A DNA stretch of 64,000 bases from Cyathus striatus (Eukaryota > Basidiomycota > Agaricomycetes > Agaricales > Nidulariaceae): contig JAOVFP010000002.1 of assembly GCA_025738555.1 (NCBI GenBank), positions 1,116,001 through 1,180,000 on the forward strand, read 5' to 3'. Shown here one piece after another: positions 34,440 through 47,299 of this stretch; position 1 is the stretch's first letter; each line of letters opens with the position of its first letter. Position numbers and translations under genes: made by a program. Below the pieces are notes generated by a model that saw only the letters and a list, made by a program, of their open reading frames with translations, searched no databases and was not told the DNA's origin.

Positions 34440-34690
34440 AGTACCAACCCTATGCCTCTTTACCCAATCAGCGATGCTTACCATCAGAGTATGTGATATG
34501 TGGTCGTGCACACGAGTATTTGAGCGGGGAAAGAGCAAGGGAAGGGGGTATGTCATATGATGCTCTGGTTGGGCTCTTCAGAACAACGCCTCTGAGCATG
34601 TTAATGTTGGCTAGTTCATTGGATGCAACTTCATGCTTTCTGCTGGGGGTGGAATGGTGATGCTGTCAGGCTTGATTATTGATTATATAT
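34440..34690 (+). repeat. R1-family fragment
   Basis: 34,570-34,640 (gaacaacgcctctgagcatg, then ggctagttcattggatgca-like) matches the reverse complement of 720-790 and resembles 62,770-62,820. Confidence 0.6.
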
Positions 34691-35493
34691 AATGCATGCA
34701 AATGCACTGTATACCACAATAAAAGGAATTACACTGTCATGTCACATGACTGAATACTTCACACCATCACATGATACAATACACTACTAATCAAATATAC
34801 CCAATACCATACATGAACAAACCAATACCTTACATGAACAAATAACTTTAAATCACCATTAAACATCATACACATATCAACAATTAATCGCTTGCACAAA
34901 CAATGCACTAACAAAGGATAATATGACACTCTTTCATTGTGTTATTCATCCATTGTATGAAGACAATGAGAGACTATTTATATACAACTCTATTGTTTTC
35001 AATCCTATTGTTCATAATAAATGAACTGCATTGTACTATTCACCTATTGTTGAAGACAATGAGAAAACTATTTATATACAACTCCATTGTTTTCAATGCT
35101 ATTGTTCATAACTAATGAACTACATTGTGCAATTTACCCATTGTCTGAGGACAATGCAAAAACTATTTATATATGACACTATTGTTTTCACCACCATTGT
35201 TCATAATAAATGAACTGCATTGTACTGTTCATTTAATATTTGAAGACAATGTGGAACTATTTATATATAACTCCATTGTTTTTCACTGCCATTGTTTACA
35301 CAATGGCAGATAGGTAACTATTGTTCACTACTCCATTGTTATAAAAATGGATTCCTATTGTTCTTGCCCAGAACAATGTAGCTCTTTATTTAGAACAATG
35401 TACTTCATTACACATTGTTCTAACATAAGCTATTGTTCTCTGCTGACTAACCCTCAAATACCATTGTCCTGTACAGCCTCAGATCTAAAATCT

Positions 35494-36158
35494 TGTCATA
35501 TCCTGTATCGCCTACCTCCGGACCCCTATGCTCTTACTCCGCCTTTCCCTTTGTTTACTCCGGACTTTGATTACGCTCTTAATATTACTTATTGATTACT
35601 GTACATAGATTACTCTCGTTTCCTTTCTTCCGTTCTACTGAGCTATCCCCTCAGTATTGTAGTATACATCTCATAGTGAGTCACTTATCATTCTTAGGTG
35701 CGCCATTATCAGTTTTACTTTACACCGCCATACGCGCTCACTTCTCCGATGTGTTTTATTATGTTTAATTAGTTATAGTCTTCATTCTACGTATGCCTAC
35801 CCTGACCGTACTTCTCCGCTGGCCAAGGCCAGCGGCCTTTACTTACTCTCCGAGTCTCTAGTATTTAAGTAGTACTCGATTTGTACTTAGTCTTTAGTTT
35901 CGTATTGAACTACGTCCTCACCCTTTCGTCTGACTTGAGTTACACCTCTCGTCTCCCGTCTCTCGTCTTCTCCGAAGGGTTTGCCCTTACTCCGAAATCC
36001 AGGACCGGGAATCCCAGGGGCGCAGCACATAAGCTGAAGCCGAAGTCCTACCCCCTGAGTTGTCGTTCTCCGCCTTCGTCTAATACTCACACCTCGTTTC
36101 TCCGCAGTCACTCTCTCATACTCCGCCGCCAAGTCAGGCTAGGGGCACGGTCATGACA
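35494..36158 (+). mobile_element. Intact solo LTR (665 bp)
   Basis: It starts TGTCATATCC, ends GGTCATGACA, and is flanked by the 5-bp duplication AATCT at 35,489-35,493 and 36,159-36,163. It contains one uninterrupted GTCTC where the 32-kb copy has its nested insertion, so it is the reference for that event. It sits inside repeat U. Confidence 0.95.
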
Positions 36159-36243
36159 AATCTACACTTGCACACTACTCATTTTGGAGAACAATGTAGG
36201 ATGGTAGAGTGGGAATTGGATTACTAAGCAGGTTGGGAAAAGG

Positions 36244-36250
36244 TATATAA
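36244..36250 (+). promoter_or_regulatory. Candidate TATA box in repeat U
   Basis: TATATAA in a GGTATATAAGGAGG context, followed about 50 bp later by a pyrimidine/AC-rich stretch (ctacccaccccccag). The reverse copy of U has gcataaaaggag at the equivalent place. It is plausible as a retroelement core promoter; no start site is proven. Confidence 0.35.
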
Positions 36251-36825
36251 GGAGGACAGTTTGGCAGTAGATAGATAGCTACCCACCCCCCAGTAGTCTC
36301 ACCTATTTGTCATTAGTCATCAGTTATTAGTACAGTTTTATCAGCACAGCCAGTCCAGTCAGAAATAGTATCAGTATCAGCAACAGTAAACAGATCAGTA
36401 ACAGTCACAGTATTAGTCAGAAGTCACAGTCACAGTCAGAGTAACAGTAACAGAATAAGAAGCAGATCATAGGTCAAGTTCTAAGCAAGTTGAACATTGA
36501 TCTATACAACATACACATTATAAATAGCATTAGGTCTATAGTGTGTACTATACCCCTTTCATTATACTTGACATTGTATACAGCCTTTGCTGTACAATAT
36601 CCTTCACACTCAGTTTCATACAAATTATACAGCTCTTGCTGTACAAGACCATCCACCAAATTCCCAAGAATATCCTTGCTAAATATTTCCTGACACTCAG
36701 GTGTTGTAACATGAACAAAGTTGATTCCTGTTAGCACCTTAGATTATCTTAATCTTAAACGACAATGTGAGGACGGCATGTGATATGTGATACAGAGGGG
36801 GATGGATCTGCTTTCCGGGAAGTGT

Positions 36826-37895
36826 AAGGGGTGGTCATGGCAGAAGAAGGTTCATGGACTAATGTTTCTCTGTAATGCATGAAGCTAACATTTTTATTTT
36901 TTAGTCTCTAGGGGTGGATTATCTAGGTGTCGTGGTATTCGAGCTCTCGTGGTCAAACAATGTTACGGGATGTACTTTAGTTGGCTATTCCTGTTATGAG
37001 CCCATACGCCATCTGTCATCATATTCGTGTCTTGCTCGCAGCACAGAGTCTCGAGTCTTCATCAATCTCTATACTTCCTCTTGTTCGACTGTTTTTGACT
37101 AAGTATGTAGATCTCGTGCTGTCGTGCTATCCCTAACTGGCGAATTGTGCATCTCAGCTTCTTACCCAAGTCTATATGCTACTTACTTGCCAGTGAATTT
37201 GCAGGAATTTAATGTACCCTGAGTGTGCGCGTCCGAGACATCAGATCGCTTTATGCTCAGATACTGTCAGTGAACGTCCAGCTCTAGCATACGTACTCTA
37301 GCTGGCTTTCTAATCCTCCATGGTGACCACCCAGCTTGTATTACTCTGGCCTAGCGTTCAACTGGAATCTGTGCTGAGCACTTGATGTCTTTTGTTTTGT
37401 TTTTGATCGTAGTTTCCTTTTACTATTATCATATTCAGGTTATATCTTTTAGTTCTATATAAGTATTCCTTGTCTCGACTCATGAGAAATAAATGCTCCT
37501 CTTTATTAACCTTGTCGCTAGTGATTGACATTCACATTCCCCAAATGAAGTTAGGCCATCCAAAACAAGACCAGGTGCAGTCGAACTCTGGCTCATAATA
37601 ATATTTGGCTGAGTACCGATATAATACCCCCTGAGTGCAAGCTTGAAGCCATCCAGCCTATCGGCCGTGTAACGATCTTCATTTCATGCTCTCATGACAA
37701 GCATAGATGGTGTAGGCAACAGAGTTTCGTTGTCAATGATAAAAGGCTGGACGTTGAGCAATCTGAGGTTGTAGATAAACCGTGAACAGAGATAAAAGAT
37801 TAGAGTACGTGGAGGAACATTACACGCATAGATATGAGTACTAAGCACTATAACTGAGTTGTAGCGTATGACAACAAGCAGATAAGTAGTATGTG
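36826..37895 (+). repeat. Direct repeat DR1 (R1 copy 2), left flank of the giant element
   Basis: Colinear with 61,146-62,210: same opening (ggtggtc.tggcagaa), same gaagctaacatttttatttt block, same GGCCTAGCGTTCAACTGGA block and same end (agcgtatgaca). It stops where the left end of the giant element begins. A minus-strand coding-like segment at 37,620-37,800 (NETLLPTPSMLVMRA, stop, NEDRYTADRL) is the third copy of the R1 coding phrase. Confidence 0.8.
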
Positions 37896-40110
37896 ATGTG
37901 CCATTCTAGAGTGGTACATAAAATATACCAAATGACAGGTACATACCCATGTACCTCCATGCATGGTAAGATAGATATTAGTCAGTGTGATGTTTAATAG
38001 TAAAACACTTGTAGCGATATAAGACTACTGTACCAATATGACCATGTGTTTGCCACTTTTCAGTGTGACAGCCATGAATGCTTGGACCTTCTGTTCAAAG
38101 GGCCATGTGAGGTGTGACGAAAATTGGAACTGTTCATGGAAATTTGTGCAAGCGAAGCGAGCCGCCTGAAATTCAACCTTAACCTCAATTGTTTGTTGTA
38201 CCTCTGTTCAAACAGCTCCATGATGCATGACAAACAGGACATCTGTTCTTGTTCATGGCCCCGTGTGATGCATCACTGAACACATGGTCGTATTGGTACA
38301 GTATATCTGTATTAGGAAAGTGGCCATACTATGCTACATTTTCAAAAAATATGAATATTTGGTTCTATTAAACTACAATTTTGGCATGCACAAACCACAT
38401 CCTATGTTCACCTCGACTCCCAAGATATAGATAGCAAGTTAGTATAGATTCTAGAATATTATTTTTTGGTACACTTAGTTGAAAATATGTCTATAGAATG
38501 TATAAATTGTAATGTAAAATGTAGTCTATAAGAACTGGACTTGAATAATTGATGTGATGCCCCATATACGGACAGATGTGATAAGCATGAGTAATTTGAG
38601 TTGCGCGTGAAAATAACAGATGAGTCAGCACATGAACACAGCATGATGAGACTAGATTCCTGTCACCTGGTGAATGTGGCAGCAGGAGGCAGGATCTTCA
38701 TTTTTAATTTTCACAATTATAAGTGCATTATGGAGATGTATAATATGGAATAATTATACTATGTTATATCTACATCTAAATGAATGGATTGTGCATGTTC
38801 TACATTTCTAATAGTGATTTAGAGGATGTAAATTAATGAGGTGGAAGTGGTGCATGTAGACTGGATTTACCTTAATTGATGGGATCTGCCATATGCAGAC
38901 AGAATTGATATGCATGGTATATTTGTTTTCCTCAATCTGAAAATGACACATGAGTCAGCACATGTACACAGCACAATGAGACTAGATTCCTGTCATCTGG
39001 TGAATGTAGCAGAAGGAGGCAGGATGTTCATTTGTAATTTTTCGCATTTATTAGTGCATTATGGGCATCTATTGTACTGAATAATTATATTGTGAAATAT
39101 CTACATCTAACTCAATGGATCATGTGTTTCCTACATTTCTAATAGTGAAGTAGATGATCTAAATGAATGAGGAAGAAGTGGTGCATGTAGACTGGATATC
39201 TTATGATTGATGGGATGTGCCATACACAGACCAAAGTGATAAGCATGTGATATTTGTGTTGTGCATTCCAAAAATAACACATGAGTCAGCAGATGAATGC
39301 AGCACAATGAGACTAGATTCCTGTCATCTGGTGAATGTGGTGGAAGGAGACAAGATCTTAATTTTTAATTTTCACATTTTTCAGAGCATTATGACAATCT
39401 ACCATATAATATCATTATATTGTGGAATATCTGCATCTAACTTAATGGATGGTGTGTGTTCTACATCTCTAATAGTGAAGTAGAGGATGTGAATTAATAA
39501 GGTAGAAGTGGTGCATGTAGACTGAATATCCTAAGTTGATGGGATGTGCCATACATGGACAGATTTGATAAGCATCATATATTTGTTTTGGTGTTCTGAA
39601 AATGACAGATGAGTCAGCACATGAGCAGGGTGCATAAGACTAGATTCCTGTCATTGGGAGAATGTAGTGGAAGGAGGCAGGATCTTCTTTTGTTATTTTT
39701 CGCATTTATTAGTGAACTATGGATATCTATCACATGGAATAATTATGTTGTGAAATATCTACATCTAACTGAATGGATCGTGCATTTCCTACATTTCTAA
39801 TAGTGAAGTTGAGGATTTAAATTAATGAGGAAGAAGTGGTGCATGTAGACTGTATATTCTATGATTGATAGGATATGCCATATGCAGACAGATGGGATAA
39901 TCATGGGATATTTGTGTTGTGTATTCTGAAAATGACACATGAGTGAGCACATGAACACAGCATGATGAGACTAGATTCCTCTCATGTGGTGAATGCAGCG
40001 GAAGAAGGTAAGGTCTTAATTTTCACTTTTTTGTATTTATTATTGCATAATGGGGATCTATCATATAGATTATATATATTGTGAAATATTTACAGTGTAA
40101 TGATTCCTGT
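37896..40110 (+). repeat. Left inverted end with about five 330-bp tandem units
   Basis: A unique outer part of about 700 bp is followed by tandem units. The phrase GACTAGATTCCTGTCA (or a close variant) recurs near 38,649, 38,980, 39,308, 39,640 and 39,968, so the period is about 330 bp. Each unit also has a gtggtgcatgtagactg-like and a catatgcagacag-like block. The reverse complement of the right end reproduces both the outer part and the units. Confidence 0.88.
38028..38301. mobile_element. TA-flanked MITE (274 bp) in the left inverted end
   Basis: The ends are inverted repeats: left CTGTACCAATATGACCATGT, right in reverse complement CTGTACCAATACGACCATGT. It is flanked by TA at 38,026-38,027 and 38,302-38,303. 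The other arm of the giant element (near 60,995-61,010) lacks the insertion and shows the single TA, so the empty site is present in the same window. TA duplication points to a Tc1/mariner transposase. Confidence 0.93.
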
Positions 40111-40483
40111 GTTATTTTTATCTTGAGCATTCAGAGAACAACAGATTCCTAAAGCCTTTGCCAATCATGTACAAATAATGCTCATTTGCTGAGGTATCAC
40201 TCCCTGACACTCCAACATTTATTAGGGCATCATTCTGCTTTATCTTAAGCAATAGTTATGAAGATTACATTTGTAATAGCGAACTATGTTATTGCTTATT
40301 CTGGCAATTTCAAGAAATACATTATTCATTATTATTTTACATTACATCTATTGTTCGTTCTGTGTGTCCATCATATTTTTAAATAATGTATGTCATAATC
40401 TTCCTGCCTCCAAACTACCTTCCAGTCTGGCTTTGATGTGCTCCATTCTTTGTACATTCCATCATAATCAAAGTGAACCCATG

Positions 40484-42680
40484 TCAACTTTTACCCACTT
40501 CATTCAAGTTGTATTCTCCTCTTGAAGATGGCAACCATCTATTAACACTGGACCATATTCTGTACCAGCCAGAGATATCTTCTTTGGTAGATGGGACTTC
40601 ATGTTCGACATTGGAGCTGGATGCCAATGGTGGTGTTGGAAGAGTCTTTTGGGTTACAAGGTCCTCCCAAAACCTTTCCAACATTGGGGGCACAGGAAAT
40701 TCAGATACCAATTGTTGTGCTTCATTGCTCCACTGCAAGTATTCATCAACATCATATGTATCATTGACCAGACCATAAATCTGAAGTATTTTATTGTCGA
40801 ACAACCCTATGATGTGTGAGTCGAGGGCCAGGACTACAATTTTTAGAATAAAGAGCACATAGCACACATATTCAAAATTGAGGTACAGATACTGTGCTGC
40901 AACGGGTGGATTACTGTACTCTAGTAGTATGGACATATCTGCATAATTGATGCTAATTCAATTTGTAATCTATTATAATATATTCTTACTTTCATGGATA
41001 ATATTGCAGCTCATGACAGGAAGAAGGGTGAGTTTTGGATGACTTCCTATCCCATGACAGTTCTGTATTTCTTCAATACTGCATTGAGAGCAGTTAGGGG
41101 GGCTGTGGATGAAGTCAATTGTACAGGTCTCCTCTACCTGAACATGAAAGTAGACTTAGTATAATCAACATTTAATTGACTCAATTGACATACCTGCTTC
41201 GAAGCATTTATCACATGCATGCTTCCTCATGTACTCTCTCAGTTCATTAACTATATTTTTCAGCATATGCCAGATGGGAATCATGCCTTGCCCCAAATTG
41301 GAGTATGGCTACACATAAGGTCCCTAATGATCAACCTGTTAGACAAGACATGTGCTGAGAATAAGGCTCACTTGAATGGTGTTGAGAATGAAGCTCCAGA
41401 GTGGCCCTTTCTTCATGCTGACTGCATAAAAATATTGAGGGACCTTGGTGGAGATAGTTTTCTGCATGCTGGCGAGACTGGAAGTAGAAACTGAGAGAGG
41501 GTGGGTTGGTGTAGGGAGATAGTGAGTCAGGAAGTGACAAGGACAAGTGTTTTAAGAGGGTGGGTTGGTGTACGGAGGAAGGAATAGTGAGCTGGGAAGT
41601 TATGAGAATGAGTGTTTTGATGTGCAACTGAGCTGGATATGTCTGTGTTTCAGGGATATGAGTTAAAACACTATGGCTCACCAAAGATGTGCCTAAATTC
41701 AAGTTTTCCATGTTTTCCTCTAGCCTATTAGTATCACCGAGACATGTAATATGAGATGATGTCAGATATAGATTATCTATTTTAAGTAATTCTAATGGGA
41801 CCAGATAAAGACCAGTATAGTAATAGCTCCAATGGGGCTTGTTTTGTTATATCTATGTGTTCTCCATTTGAAGTCATCACATCCACAGAGAAAACTGCCC
41901 TTCATTTGCCGCTGTAACAACAAAAGGAAGCAAAGATGGCTGTAATATGGTGACAAAGTGTCAAACATTATTTTCTACATTTAATACATGCCACTATCAA
42001 AACTAAAATCCACTAATTGTAGTCCTTTGTTGTGTATACATTCAAACAACATCCTTCTATAATATAGTACCTCTTCTTTAGGTGGCAACCATTGAAGAGC
42101 TTTACATGCCATCCATCCTATGTAGTCATATTCTTTGGGATCGTCATCAGGTAGAATTAATTTATTTGCCAGGAGGACTGATACCGGGAGTTGCTGCAAT
42201 TGTCAAAGAGAAGGAACAACTTCCTCAATGAGGTAATATATATATCAATAGAACTCCACCCACTGATACCGATCAGCATACAGGTGGCTTGTGCAGTTGT
42301 AGGCAAAAAGTATACAATTCACATCTTAAAAATTTTCTTAGTTATGAAAGTTAAAATAAATGGTGTGTTGAATGAAGACTTACTATTATTTGTTACTTCA
42401 ATTGCATGATGAGGCAAAATGTGTAGAGGTGGAACTTTAAAGATATTAGCCATCTCGGCTGGAAATTTGCAATCAATTTGATGTTCTATTTCACATTGAT
42501 AACAATATGTATATGGATGCTTGAAGTCAAACTGACAGAAATTATTTGAAGTGATGCATGTCCAACAATGCCATGAACAATGGAAGCATATGAAGAATTT
42601 TAGCAATTTATCAATGATCCAGAATGGCGACAATTGTATCACCCTTGGTGGGCAGAACTCAGTCAAATGCTAGATGGAAA
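40484..42680 (-). pseudogene. Decayed multi-exon gene segment in the giant element
   Basis: Minus-strand frames: 42,666-42,319 is cysteine-rich (ICFHCSWHCWTC; YCYQCEIEHQIDC), 42,199-41,981 reads DDPKEYDYIGWMACKALQWL, and 40,936-40,484 contains QWSNEAQQLVSEFPVPPMLE then RFWEDLVTQKTLPTPPL. Between them, in the reverse of 41,340-41,215, are fragments of RDLMCSHTPIWGKAWFPSGI with stops. The pieces are in order on one strand and separated by intron-like spacers, so I read them as one gene or two neighbours. No function recognised; the cysteine-rich part could be a zinc-binding cluster. Confidence 0.4.
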
Positions 42681-44439
42681 TTAGTGTTTGTAAACAGAGG
42701 GGATTGAGAGATCTTACCCTTGTCATGTACAAGGTAAAAAGTTGGAGGCATGGGAATCAATGTCGAAGTCAATGTAATTTTGGGAATTGTTTTCATCAGA
42801 AGTAAGGTACCAAGGCATGCTCAAGAGTAGATGGAATAGAGAATGGTCAGTGCAGCCCTTCAATTTATATCATTTTTTATATTCATGTGGAACAGTTCAC
42901 CATTTTCCCTTGAGGTAAGTCAATCTGAATATAGTTATCAGAGAATTCTAAGGAACATATTAAGTCCACACATCAAGCATATTGCAAACATCCAATATGG
43001 GACATAGACATCAACAAATCGAAACATGAATTCTATTTTGGGTTGACAGACATACAGCCACACATGCATTGCCATGCACACTACACAGGGTCCTTCTGCA
43101 GACAAATAGAGGAAGCAAGCTCCCCCAATTATTAAACTAAACCTTTCTTCAACAGACATGCAATCATAGGAATCTACATCTATAGACATGAGTACAAACC
43201 ACTGTGTTCAGTTGCTCCTAGCTGCAAGTTCATTCAGACGTGTGATATTGTGAGTTACCATCATCATGCGCCTCCTCTCCTCATTCTGATCAATCGTAAT
43301 CTCCATGTCTCCTGTGAAGTAATCATTAGCTGTGAGCAAGGTTTTTCTTGAGATGTTCTGCACAATCATATCTCATGTCTGAGGAGTCACAATGTCTTTC
43401 CAGGAAAAATCTTCAGTAACTACTGTACCTGTACTGACTTCAGTATATCAGAGGGAGGTAATCCAAATAATTAACATACCTTCAATGAGCCCAGAGACAT
43501 TCCAAGAATGATACCATTGCAGCTCGCATATGGCTGTTTCCATGAGGCATCTACAGTCAAGGGTGTCAGAATTTTTAAGATTGTACAGTATCCTACAGGA
43601 ATCTTCTGCACTCCACTTCAAATCATTTTGACCCTTAACAGTATTCTTTGCCCCTGGAACCCCAAGAATGAGAAAATTTGAGCTATTTTCTTCTCTGTTC
43701 TGTTTGGTAGCCTTAGATCTATGATGTGACAGGCAGGTCATATTGTTAACATTTGTAGCGAATGCCTCTAGGGTTAGAAGTTGGTCAGAATATACAGTAG
43801 CAGGCAGTTGTGGCAGTCCGGGCAGTTGTGACAGTCCTTCTTCCCTTTTTGCTGTCACTAAATGTCGAGTGCTTGAGGTAAGTATGTTTGGGCTGTTGTC
43901 AATGAACTGCTTTAGCTCAGCTATGGTTAAATATTAGAACAATATATAATATTAAACAAAAAGCAGAAACATACTAAAGCTACCCTTCAAATCAGTTGGT
44001 GCTGTATTGACAAATGTCAATCTATTTTTAGAATACCCAGTCTCATAAGAGTATGGGATTGGATCACGATTTCCATTGTTCAATGGGGCTATGTTGTATG
44101 TTAATACAGGTTTATGTGGATGCAATATCTAATCACACATACAGATGTAAAGCCCTTCTTTGGAAAAATATTTGTGACTTGTAGCTTTTAATTTTGCTAA
44201 GGCATCTGGGATATAATTAGATGCTAATGTTTGATGAACTTTGGGAATGTTGCCTTCCTGGAAGATTGACCCAGTGATTGGATCAGTAGCAATAGTAGTG
44301 GTAGGAGCAGTGGCAGGTGGAATAGTGCTATGAACATCAAGGTCTATTCAATATATGTCAGTATGAGTTCAACATAGTGCTAGGAAGAAACTTGCCCATG
44401 GCTGCTTCCAACCCAGCATTAGCAGCAATAGCAGTAGGC

Positions 44440-45650
44440 AGTGTCATTTAAGGTAATTGATACCTTAGGTGTTTGGCAGGAAGTGACTTTATTCATACCT
44501 AGCACCTGGGGGTCGAGGGATACTGATTGTATGTATTCCTGCAAACACCTATGATATGGGATGTACAGCAAAGACTGTAAATGGGAGATGAACTGTAGGG
44601 CTTTGCTAGGTTTGCTTAGAACTTGGCCTGTGACTGGTATTGTACAGTAAAGGCTGTAAATAGAAGATGAACTGGAAGGGTTTCTAGAGTATATGGCTAA
44701 AGCTGTATATGCTAACAATGACTGCTAGGAACACTAAGAAAGCTTGTATGTACAGCAAAGGCTGTATAAAAAGATTGGTGCTGTGGTGAAGGTTGAAATG
44801 AAGTTGAGGGCCTTGGTTGTTTCTGACTGTAGCTTGGTGGCTGCAGTGCATAAACTAATATGTGCTGTTACTGAATAGATATGATAAAAGTGACATTGAG
44901 ATTCAATATGTTGAGTTGAGCTGCATTACATTGAGTTGAGTTGAGTTACTTTGATATTACTGTGAATTTATTTATACAGTGAGTTGAGCTGTGTCGTTTA
45001 CATTACTGATAGAACTGAAGAAACGCACAAGAGATTCTGTATCTAATGTGTAAGAATAACTACTGGGGATGAACAGGTGAGTAAGATTCTAGCTAGTGGT
45101 GGGCTATTTGGTAATGGATAAAACTCTGGTGAGTAGAATCCTAGCTGTCAAGCTGTGGTAAAATGGATAAAACTACTGTCCAAGGCTCAGTTCCTCTCTC
45201 CTTTTATGCTCTTTTCCTCCTACTGCTGACTAATCCTATCCAAAACCAATCCTACATTGTCCTTCAAATTTGGTAATGGTAGATCCATTGTCTTGAGGTG
45301 GAGGCTGCACAGAACAATGGTGTTTGAGGAGATGAGTCAGGTCTTGAACAATGGAATTCTATTTATAGATCCTGACAGACAATGGGCATGAAGACAATGG
45401 GTGCAAAAGAACAATGAAGTCCTATTATTAGAAACAATGGCATATCATTGGTAAGCAAATGCATAGGCATTTTTCTGAACAATAGGTGTGAAGAACAATG
45501 GAGTTCTATTATTAGAAACAATGACATGTCCTTGGTAATTGAATGCATAGGCATTGTTCTTGAACAATAGGTGTAAAGAACAATGGTGTCCTATTTTTAA
45601 TGGTATTGATTATTGGTCACCAAGAAGCTGGGTATTGGCTTGTGTTTCCA
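44440..45650 (-). repeat. LTR-like repeat U, copy 2 (inverted)
   Basis: In reverse complement it shows the same order as 35,360-36,760: ACAATG-rich zone (45,620-45,240), gcataaaaggag, a tract with GTTGAGTTGAGCTG words (44,900-45,000) and CTTTGCTGTAC words (44,770-44,570). It lies between two parts of the minus-strand gene and may be an old insertion in it. Confidence 0.45.
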
Positions 45651-45789
45651 TATATTTATTTCTTGAGAAGCAGTGCCTCATGAGAATTATTTGGTAGTGT
45701 ATTTGGAAAGATCTGGATGATGTGGATTCTGGACATCAGGCCATATAGCCATATGTGTGTGTTTATGACTGATCAAGTTTCACCTACAA

Positions 45790-46450
45790 CAGCAGAAAAT
45801 TATTTTCTGCTTCACTATCACTGATGAGGTCCTTGCCTATATCTGCATCCAATGCAGTAGTGGTAGGCAGTTCTTTATTACCTCCTTTGCTATCAGTGTC
45901 AAGGTCTATTTAATATATGTCAGTATAAGTTAAACATAGCACTAAGAAAATACTTGCCCATGGCTGCTCCCGACCCAGTGTTAGCAGCAATAGCAGTAGG
46001 TGGAAATTTATTTTCTGCTTTGCTATCACTGATGAGGTCCTTGCCTATATCTGCATCCAATGCAGTAATGGTAGGCAGTTCCTTATTGCCTCCTTCGCTA
46101 TCAGCATCAAGGTCTATTTAATATACGTCAGTATAAGTTAAACATAGCACTAAGAAGATACTTGCCCATGGCTGCTTCTGACCCAGCATTAGCAGCAATA
46201 GTGGTAGGTGGAAAATTATTTTCTGCTTCGCTATCAATGATGAGATCCTTGCCTATATCCACATCCAATGCAGTAGTGGTAGGCAGTTCCTTACTGCCTC
46301 CTTTGCTATCAATGTCAAGGTCTATTTAATATAGGTTAATATAAGTTTAATGCAGCACTAGAAAGAAACTTGCCCATGGCTACTTCTGACGCAGCCTTAG
46401 GAGGAGTAGTGGTAGGCAGCTCATCATTTCCTCCTTCGCTATTAATGTCA
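45790..46450 (-). repeat. Tandem exon-intron units, period about 210 bp
   Basis: The reversed acceptor block TCAAGGTCTATTTAATATA occurs at about 45,897, 46,105 and 46,316, and a related block at 44,338. Each unit has an exon of about 150 bp and an intron of about 55 bp whose donor reads GCAAGT (a GC-AG intron) and acceptor AATAG. The units stay in frame with each other, so a splice-competent acidic repeat was amplified. Confidence 0.7.
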
Positions 46451-46494
46451 AGGTCCTTGCCCATATCCTTGCCCATTTCTTCATCTGATGTGAT

Positions 46495-47103
46495 TGTCAT
46501 GTCCCATTCTATTCCACTAGGGACAAGAACCTCGGAGGAGATAGTCTAAGTAGCAGAGTAACTTGTACAATGTTAGTAGGGTGTGTGGAGATAGTGAACA
46601 AGTATGGGAGTAGTGGAACATTGGCTTCAACTTGTGTGTTGCACCCCTTGGACTTCCAGTTCCATATTTAGAACAAAGCGGAGTAAGTGGCAAAATAGCG
46701 GAGTTGGCTCAAGGCCCAAGTGGGAGAAGGGTGTAAATGTAGTTGATTTGAAACTGAAGTATATCTACATTACAGGAGTAGTTTATATAGTAAACTACTT
46801 TGTCCGAATGTGTGTGGAGTAATGCCCATGGGTATGTGGCATCCTAGGGGTAAGTAAACTCCATGAAATGTAGAACATGGTAAACTAGTAGTATGCCTCT
46901 AGATTATAGTCATAGGAGAAATGGCTGCAGCCAGAGAATGAGGTAGTAATATTAAAGGGAAGGAACAAGTAAACAGTTACAAGTAAACATTAGTAAGGAG
47001 AGTTTGATATATAACAAGTATACATAGTCCGGAGGAAACATACTAAAAGCGGAGTAAACCCGGAGTTGACTCCAATGGTACAGGGATTGTTACGGATATG
47101 ACA
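46495..47103 (-). mobile_element. Diverged solo LTR (609 bp)
   Basis: It starts TGTCATGTCC and ends GGATATGACA on the plus strand, flanked by the 5-bp duplication GTGAT at 46,490-46,494 and 47,104-47,108. Internal words (caaagcggagtaag; gtccggagg; ggagtaa) tie it to the LTR family at 32-36 kb, in the orientation of the inner nested copy. It is clearly more diverged and CpG-depleted, so older. It lies in the minus-strand acidic-repeat gene. Confidence 0.88.
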
Positions 47104-47299
47104 GTGATGTTAAGACCAGTAGCAATAGGCACCATGCTATTGCCTCCTTCGCTAACAACATCAAGACCAGAAGACATTGTAATTACTTTGGTTAGTATTG
47201 ACATGACCAAGGATTTTCCCAGGGGATCCTAATATCATTTTTCATTATTAAATAAATGTATGGATAAAAAGATGCTTACAACCACTGGATATCATGGAG

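Larger units (their letters stand above)
34720..36770 (+). repeat. Old LTR-like repeat U, copy 1, with 92-bp tandem units
   Basis: From about 34,937 four tandem units of roughly 92-95 bp each carry several CATTGT/ACAATG words. Next come AACAATG-rich DNA, a TATATAA box near 36,244, an ACAGT-rich tract (36,330-36,460) and a stretch with repeated CAGCCTTTGCTGTAC-like words. The order TATA-like box, downstream tract, CTTTGCTGTAC words and terminal AAGTTGATTCCTGTTAG-like stretch recurs in reverse at 45,620-44,440. It may be the long terminal or untranslated region of a retroelement; that is inference. Confidence 0.5.
42900..47175 (-). pseudogene. Decayed multi-exon gene with an amplified exon-intron unit
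   Basis: Read from 47,175 downwards: repeated short exons encoding Asp/Glu-rich peptide (MDLDTDSKGGNKELP; LDADIGKDLISDSEAEN), a spacer holding repeat U (reverse), then 44,340-44,160 (SIFQEGNIPKVHQTLASNYI; ATSHKYFSKEGLYICM), 44,090-43,990 (RDPIPYSYETGYSKNRLTFV) and 43,900-43,490 (ILGVPGAKNTVKGQNDLKW; LDCRCLMETAICELQWYHSW). Splice-like borders are visible. Several C-to-T type stops occur. I do not know its function; the position opposite the transposase gene suggests an accessory gene of the element. Confidence 0.45.
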
